Assembly: GCA_964629975.1 (NCBI GenBank)
Contig: CAZVUN010000053.1
Location: 1 to 17,454, forward strand
Source: G020354085 sp964629975
GTDB taxonomy: Bacteria; Pseudomonadota; Gammaproteobacteria; Acidiferrobacterales; Sulfurifustaceae
DNA: 17,454 nt
Reading direction: 5' to 3'
Numbering within the stretch: the first letter of the stretch is position 1; every line of letters begins with the position of its first letter. Below, piece by piece: positions 13,009 to 17,454 of this stretch. The notes beneath the pieces are model-generated. The model saw only the letters and a list, made by a program, of their open reading frames with translations. It was not told where the DNA came from and did no database searches. The position numbers and the translations under genes are program-made.

Positions 13009-14502
13009 ATGGCCGATTTCGAAACCCCGGTGCTCGGCGAATACCAGACCATCCCCCATATCCACCCGGGGGCGATGGCCGCGTCCAAGCCGTACGTGGC
13101 CAAGCCCGAGCACAACAAGCCGCTCGGCTTCCCCGGCGAGCTGGTGGAGAACTGGGAGCAGAAGGCGGTCGCCAAGCTGGGCGAGCTGGTGGCCAAGTCG
13201 CGCGCCCTGCAGGTGTTTCTCGACTCGTGCGTGAAGTGCGGCGCCTGCACCGACAAGTGCCACTACTACCTCGGCACCGCTGACCCGAAGAACATGCCGG
13301 TCGCCCGCCAGGACCTGCTGCGCTCGGTCTATCGCCGCTACTACACCACCGCCGGCAAGCTGTTCCCGAAGCTGGTCGGCGCGCGCGACATGACCAAGGA
13401 CGTGCTGGACGAGTGGTACAGCTACTTCCACCAGTGCTCGCAGTGCCGGCGCTGCTCGGTGTTCTGCCCGTACGGCATTGACACCGCGGAAATCTCCATG
13501 GCAGCGCGCGAGATCATGGATTCGGTCGGCCAGGGCCAGAAGTACTGCAACGAGATCCTGGTCAAGGTCCACAAGATCGGCAACAACCTCGGCCTGCCGG
13601 GGCCGGCGCTGGAAGACACGCTCGCCGGCCTCGAGGAAGACGTTAAGAACGACACCGGCGTCGACGTGAAGTACCCGCTCGACGCCAAGGGCGCCGAGGT
13701 GCTGCTGGTCACGCCGTCCGCCGACTTCTTCGCCGAGCCGCACATCGACGGCCTGATCGGCTACGGCAAGGTGTTCCATGCCGCCGGGATCTCCTGGACG
13801 CTGTCGACGCATGCCTCGGAGGCCGGCAACTTCGGCATGTTCGTGGGCTCGCCCGAGAACCTGCACAAGATTGCCAAGCGCATCCGCGAGGCGGCGCTCG
13901 ATCTCGGGGTGAAGCGCATCGTCGTCGGCGAGTGCGGGCACGCCTGGCGCGTGGCCTACAGCTTCTGGAACACGCTGATCGGCCCGTTTGATTTTCTCGA
14001 TCCGAACTATCCCGTGCCGCAGCATATCTGCGAGGTCACCTACGACCTGATCCAGCGCGGGGCGCTCAAGTTCGACAAGTCGGCGAACGACGACAAGGTC
14101 GTCACCTTCCACGACTCGTGCAACGTCGCGCGTGCCTCGCGCATGGGTAACATGCCCGGCGGCCAGTTCATCATTCCGCGCGCCGTGGTCAAAGCGGCGG
14201 TCAACAAGTTCGTCGACATGGCGCCGGATACCATCTTCGAGAGCACTTACTGCTGTGGTGGCGGCGGCGGCGTGCTGACGGATGAGCTGCTGGAGCTGCG
14301 CGTCAAGGGCACGCAGCCGCGCATGCAGGCGCTCAAGCAGGTCGTCGAGGAGCACGGTGTCACGCACATCGCGGCGATCTGCGCGATCTGCAAGGCGCAG
14401 TTCACCAAGGTGTTGCCCTACTACAAGTTTCCGATGGACATGATCCAGAGCACGCACGGACTGGTGAGCAAGGCGATCCAGCTCGGCGCGGTCAACCAAT
14501 AG
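13009..14502 (+). CDS. dsrK: DsrK, HdrD-like iron-sulfur subunit of DsrMKJO
   Basis: 497 residues from the ATG of MADFETPVLGEYQTI. Two [4Fe-4S] ferredoxin motifs are visible: C74, C77, C80, C84 (CVKCGACTDKC) and C143, C146, C149, C153 (CSQCRRCSVFC). The C-terminal half carries the catalytic non-cubane cluster region, with C371 (HDSCN), C415 and C416 (YCCGGGGG), and C458 and C461 (CAICK). This relates it to the catalytic subunit of heterodisulfide reductase. It is thought to act on the DsrC trisulfide or disulfide at the cytoplasmic face of the membrane. The ribosome binding site (GCGGGG) overlaps the end of dsrM, consistent with coupling. Confidence 0.97.
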   Translation: MADFETPVLGEYQTIPHIHPGAMAASKPYVAKPEHNKPLGFPGELVENWEQKAVAKLGELVAKSRALQVFLDSCVKCGACTDKCHYYLGTADPKNMPVARQDLLRSVYRRYYTTAGKLFPKLVGARDMTKDVLDEWYSYFHQCSQCRRCSVFCPYGIDTAEISMAAREIMDSVGQGQKYCNEILVKVHKIGNNLGLPGPALEDTLAGLEEDVKNDTGVDVKYPLDAKGAEVLLVTPSADFFAEPHIDGLIGYGKVFHAAGISWTLSTHASEAGNFGMFVGSPENLHKIAKRIREAALDLGVKRIVVGECGHAWRVAYSFWNTLIGPFDFLDPNYPVPQHICEVTYDLIQRGALKFDKSANDDKVVTFHDSCNVARASRMGNMPGGQFIIPRAVVKAAVNKFVDMAPDTIFESTYCCGGGGGVLTDELLELRVKGTQPRMQALKQVVEEHGVTHIAAICAICKAQFTKVLPYYKFPMDMIQSTHGLVSKAIQLGAVNQ

Positions 14503-14548
14503 CAAACCGGTCTCACAGCAACGCGGCTTCTTTTAGGAGAACCTCACG

Positions 14549-16549
14549 ATGGCAACTCCCGCAGACAAGGCAAAGCAGCTCTCGCAGGGTCATACCTGGC
14601 GCCGCTTCAAGGACGGCGACCACGAGTGGCGCTCGTTGCAGGAGAAGATTTTCATCGCCGACGAGACCGATAAGTGCCCGACCTACGTGCACAAGACCCC
14701 GCCCTGCCAGGCGAGCTGCCCCTCGGGCGAGGACATCCGCGGCTGGCTCAACATCGTGCGCGGCATCGAGAAGCCGCCCAAGGACGTGAAGTGGCAGGAG
14801 TACGCGTTTCGTCGCTCCACCGATGCCAATCCGTTCCCCTCGATGATGGGCCGGGTATGTCCGGCGCCGTGCCAGACCGGTTGCAACCGCAATGCCGTGG
14901 AAGACTACGTGGGCATCAACGCGGTCGAGCAGTTCATCGGTGACTGGGCGCTCAATAACAAACTGGCATTCAAACCGGCCGAGCAGTCGACGGGCAAGAA
15001 GGTCGCCATCATCGGTGGCGGCCCGGCGGGTCTCGCCGCCGCCTACCAGCTGCGCCGCAAGGGCCATGCGGTGACGCTGTTCGACGACCACGAGGAGCTC
15101 GGCGGCATGGCCAAGTACGGTGTGCCGGGTTACCGCCTCCCGCGCGACGTGCTGGACGGTGAGATCAACCGCATCGTGGCCATGGGCGTCGAGGTGCGTC
15201 TCAAGACCCGCGTCGGCACCGACGTCCCGCTGGCCGATATCGAGAAGAACCACGATGCCGTGCTGTTTGCCATCGGCTGCCAGGCCGGTCGCATGCTGCC
15301 GATCGAGGGCGGCAATGCGAGCAACTGCATCAGCGGCGTGGCGTTCCTCGAGGCCTTCAACCAGGGGCGCCTCAAGGCCGTCGCCGGGCGCGTCGTGGTG
15401 GTCGGTGGTGGCGACACCTCGATCGACGTGGCGTCGGTGGCGCGCCGCCTCGGCTACATCAAGGAGATGAAGGAGACCGAGCGCCCCGAGTACGTGGTGC
15501 TCGGCCAGACCGCGCACGACGTCGCGCTGACTGCCAAGAGAGAAGGTGCCGAGGTGCTGCTCATCTCGCGCCAGCCGGTGGAAAAAATGAACGCCGCGAA
15601 GCACGAGATCGAGGACGCCCAGCGCGAGGGCGTGAAGATCCAGGGTTCGCTGCAGCCGGTCAAGGTCATTCTCGGGCCCGACGGGCGCGCCAAGGCGCTG
15701 CGTGTCGTGCAGCTCGACTACTCGAGCGGCAAGCCGGTCGAGAAACCCGGCACCGAACAGGACCTCGAGGCCGATCTGATCGTCTCGGCCATCGGCCAAG
15801 TGGGCAATTTCACCGGTCTGGAGGGCTTCGACAACGGCAAGGGCCTGATCAACGCCGACAAGTTCTACCAGGTCCCCGGCAAGCCGGGTTTCTTCGTGTG
15901 CGGTGACATCATCCGCCCGCACCTGCTGACCACGGTCATCGGCCAGGGCTCGATCGTCGCCGACACCATCGACCACTACCTGCGCAAGCAGGATCTTGGC
16001 AAGCGTCCCAAGGTCGACGTGCACCACTTCAACCTGCTCGACAAGCTGCGCGAGACCAACCTGCTGCCAAAAGAGTTCCACCCAAGCGATGAGGGTGCGC
16101 GCGACATCGATCGCGGCCTGCGTGGCACCTCCCTCGCGGGCAAGGCCGTCGGTGGCTACGCGATTCACAACTACGAAGACCGCGCCGCCTCCGAGGTGTG
16201 CCAGGCCGATGAGCTGTTCCTCGGGCATTTCCCCTACACCCCGCGCAATCTGCGCACCGAGATGGTGCCCGACGCCAACGAGGTGCTCGGCCATTTCCAG
16301 GAGCGCATGAAGGGTCTCAGCGAAGAGCAGACCGTGGCCGAGGCCAAGCGCTGCATGAGCTGCGGCCTGTGCTTCGAATGCGACAACTGCGTGATCTACT
16401 GCCCGCAGACCGCGGTCAAGCGCACGCCCAAGAACGAGTACACCATGGGCCGCTACGTCTACACCGATTACGACCTGTGTATCGGCTGCCACATCTGTGC
16501 CGACGTCTGTCCGACCGGCTACATCAAGATGGGCATGGGCGATCACTAG
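14549..16549 (+). CDS. dsrL: DsrL, iron-sulfur flavoprotein NAD(P)H:acceptor oxidoreductase
   Basis: 666 residues; TTTAGGAGAA precedes the ATG. Domain order: an N-terminal [4Fe-4S] domain like that of glutamate synthase small subunit (C43, C53, C57, then C104, C108, C112), an FAD-binding Rossmann site (VAIIGGGPAG at 152-161), an NAD(P)-binding site (VVVVGGGDTSID from 282), and a C-terminal ferredoxin domain (C602, C605, C608, C611, C614, C618; then C644, C647, C650, C654). In sulfur oxidisers DsrL is the partner of rDsrAB and passes the electrons from sulfur oxidation to NAD(P)+. Its place between dsrK and dsrJ is the usual one in this group. The extra cysteines in the 602-618 cluster (C-x2-C-x2-C-x2-C-x2-C-x3-C) are worth modelling. 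Confidence 0.97.
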   Translation: MATPADKAKQLSQGHTWRRFKDGDHEWRSLQEKIFIADETDKCPTYVHKTPPCQASCPSGEDIRGWLNIVRGIEKPPKDVKWQEYAFRRSTDANPFPSMMGRVCPAPCQTGCNRNAVEDYVGINAVEQFIGDWALNNKLAFKPAEQSTGKKVAIIGGGPAGLAAAYQLRRKGHAVTLFDDHEELGGMAKYGVPGYRLPRDVLDGEINRIVAMGVEVRLKTRVGTDVPLADIEKNHDAVLFAIGCQAGRMLPIEGGNASNCISGVAFLEAFNQGRLKAVAGRVVVVGGGDTSIDVASVARRLGYIKEMKETERPEYVVLGQTAHDVALTAKREGAEVLLISRQPVEKMNAAKHEIEDAQREGVKIQGSLQPVKVILGPDGRAKALRVVQLDYSSGKPVEKPGTEQDLEADLIVSAIGQVGNFTGLEGFDNGKGLINADKFYQVPGKPGFFVCGDIIRPHLLTTVIGQGSIVADTIDHYLRKQDLGKRPKVDVHHFNLLDKLRETNLLPKEFHPSDEGARDIDRGLRGTSLAGKAVGGYAIHNYEDRAASEVCQADELFLGHFPYTPRNLRTEMVPDANEVLGHFQERMKGLSEEQTVAEAKRCMSCGLCFECDNCVIYCPQTAVKRTPKNEYTMGRYVYTDYDLCIGCHICADVCPTGYIKMGMGDH

Positions 16550-16580
16550 AACAGGACCGGCGGGCACAGGCGGGGTAGCC

Positions 16581-17012
16581 ATGGGCACAGCAATAATGAC
16601 AAAGAAAGGGCATCGGCGGCTCTGGCTCGCGGCGCTGCTGGTCAGCATCGCGGCCCTGCCCGCCTCTGCGCACGAGGCCAGGAAGGGACGCGTGCCGGTG
16701 CCGGCGGTGCACACGGCGCAGGGCGACAAATGCGTCGAGCCGACCGATGTGATGCGGCGCGATCACATGAAGTTCATCCTGCACCAGCGCGATGAAACCA
16801 TGCATCGCGGCATTCGCACCGTCAAGCACAGCTTCAAGAACTGTGTGAACTGCCACGCCGACCCGCAGACCAACAGCGTGCTCGGCAAGGACGGCTTCTG
16901 CCAGAACTGCCACAGCTACGCCGCCGTCAAGATCGACTGCTTCGAGTGCCACGCGTCCTCGCCCGAGAAGGCCAAGACCGCCGCGGCCCCGCAGCCGCCT
17001 GCCGGGAAATAG
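16581..17012 (+). CDS. dsrJ: DsrJ, periplasmic triheme cytochrome c
   Basis: 143 residues from the ATG at 16581; M6 is an alternative, and the frame is open to 16497 inside dsrL. The hydrophobic segment LWLAALLVSIAALPASA (14-30) is a signal peptide or membrane anchor. Three heme c motifs are present: C88-VNCH, C107-QNCH and C120-FECH. C51 in DKCVEPTDVMRRDHM is in the position of the unusual cysteine heme ligand described for Allochromatium DsrJ. It belongs to the DsrMKJO complex; its redox partner in the periplasm is not settled. A Pro/Ala-rich tail ends the protein, and the gap to dsrO is 2 bases. Confidence 0.96.
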   Translation: MGTAIMTKKGHRRLWLAALLVSIAALPASAHEARKGRVPVPAVHTAQGDKCVEPTDVMRRDHMKFILHQRDETMHRGIRTVKHSFKNCVNCHADPQTNSVLGKDGFCQNCHSYAAVKIDCFECHASSPEKAKTAAAPQPPAGK

Positions 17013-17014
17013 CC

Positions 17015-17454
17015 ATGGACATGAATCGTCGCCAGTTCCTGGGTTGGGGTGCGGCCACCGTCGCCGGTGCGGCGGCAGTCCCGAGCCTGCGCCTGATCGA
17101 TCTCGCGCAGGCCCGCTCACCCGAGCAGGCGGTCTCTTCGCTGCAGCGCTGGGGCCTGTTGGTCGACATCAGCAAGTGCCGCGATTGCGACGCCTGCGTC
17201 AGCGCGTGTCACGAGGAAAACGGCATTGTCGGCCACGGACGCCCCGCCACGGACGCACAGTGGATTCGCAAGGTGACGCTCCGCGATCAGCAAACCGGCT
17301 ACGTGCAGACGCTCCCGGTCATGTGCCAGCACTGCGAGCACCCGCCGTGTGTCGACGTCTGCCCCACCGGGGCCTCGTTCAAGCGCGCCGACGGCATCGT
17401 GCTGGTCGACCGCCACATCTGCATCGGCTGCCGCTACTGCATGATGGCCTGCCC
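17015..17454 (+). CDS. dsrO: DsrO, periplasmic iron-sulfur subunit, 3' end cut by window edge
   Basis: 146 codons are visible from the ATG (MDMNRRQFLGWG; M3 is an alternative). The twin-arginine signal NRRQFLG followed by a hydrophobic stretch and a cleavage region near AQA shows Tat export. Ferredoxin-like cysteine groups follow: C55, C58, C61, C65 (CRDCDACVSAC); C104, C107, C112, C116 (CQHCEHPPCVDVC); C136, C139, C142, C146 (CIGCRYCMMAC). DsrO is the electron-transfer subunit between DsrJ and the membrane part of DsrMKJO. In related bacteria dsrP, dsrN, dsrR and dsrS often follow, beyond the window. Confidence 0.95.
   Translation, partial: MDMNRRQFLGWGAATVAGAAAVPSLRLIDLAQARSPEQAVSSLQRWGLLVDISKCRDCDACVSACHEENGIVGHGRPATDAQWIRKVTLRDQQTGYVQTLPVMCQHCEHPPCVDVCPTGASFKRADGIVLVDRHICIGCRYCMMAC

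Noticed and set aside
12829..14505. Long minus-strand frame opposite dsrK
   Set aside because: Shadow of dsrK, same compositional bias as the other antisense frames.
16497..16580. Upstream start for dsrJ at 16497
   Set aside because: It overlaps the end of dsrL and would place 28 non-signal residues ahead of the signal peptide.
14513..16729. 738-codon minus-strand frame opposite dsrL
   Set aside because: Shadow of dsrL. Length alone is explained by the strong third-position GC bias of the real gene.

Overview
The window is GC-rich DNA that reads as chromosome of a chemolithotrophic (or phototrophic) sulfur-oxidising gammaproteobacterium. The key evidence is a collinear reverse-type dissimilatory sulfite reductase cluster, dsrA-B-E-F-H-C-M-K-L-J-O, at 8177-17454 on the plus strand, cut by the right edge inside dsrO. 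The presence of dsrEFH and dsrL, and a DsrC with both C-terminal cysteines, points to the oxidative direction (stored sulfur or persulfide to sulfite). I cannot name the genus. Acidiferrobacterales- or Chromatiales-like lineages would fit, but that is inference.

Left part, 1-3814: a truncated HPP-family membrane protein (minus strand), then plus-strand accessory genes. These are a 2OG-Fe(II) oxygenase followed by a TauE/SafE-type anion exporter, a PiuC/YbiX-type PKHD hydroxylase followed by the methionine sulfoxide reductase MsrB, and a YqhA/UPF0114 membrane protein. A palindrome and convergent overlapping 3' ends separate this block from the next.

Middle part, 3790-7768, minus strand: a two-gene unit (a DsrC-like protein lacking both redox cysteines, RspA type, followed by a two-domain sulfurtransferase) with its own recognisable promoter. 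Upstream of it lies a tight four-gene unit: TauD/TfdA-type dioxygenase, a 65-residue orphan protein, a 236-residue helical orphan protein, and a solitary Cas6/Cmx6-like RAMP protein. No CRISPR array or other cas gene is visible. This unit is divergent from dsrA across a 408-base intergenic region that carries an FNR-like box and several potential hairpins.

Right part: DsrEFH passes sulfur to DsrC. DsrAB oxidises the DsrC-bound sulfur to sulfite, with DsrL as the NAD(P)-linked iron-sulfur flavoprotein partner. DsrMKJO is the membrane complex that acts on the DsrC trisulfide or disulfide. A strong stem-loop lies between dsrC and dsrM.

The most unusual signals are the orphan Cas6-like operon beside dsr, and an inverted repeat of the form CGTTGG-N17-CCAACG found at two non-coding sites: the rspA leader and the dsrC-dsrM gap. 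A looser version lies upstream of dsrA. It could be a shared operator or a shared RNA hairpin.
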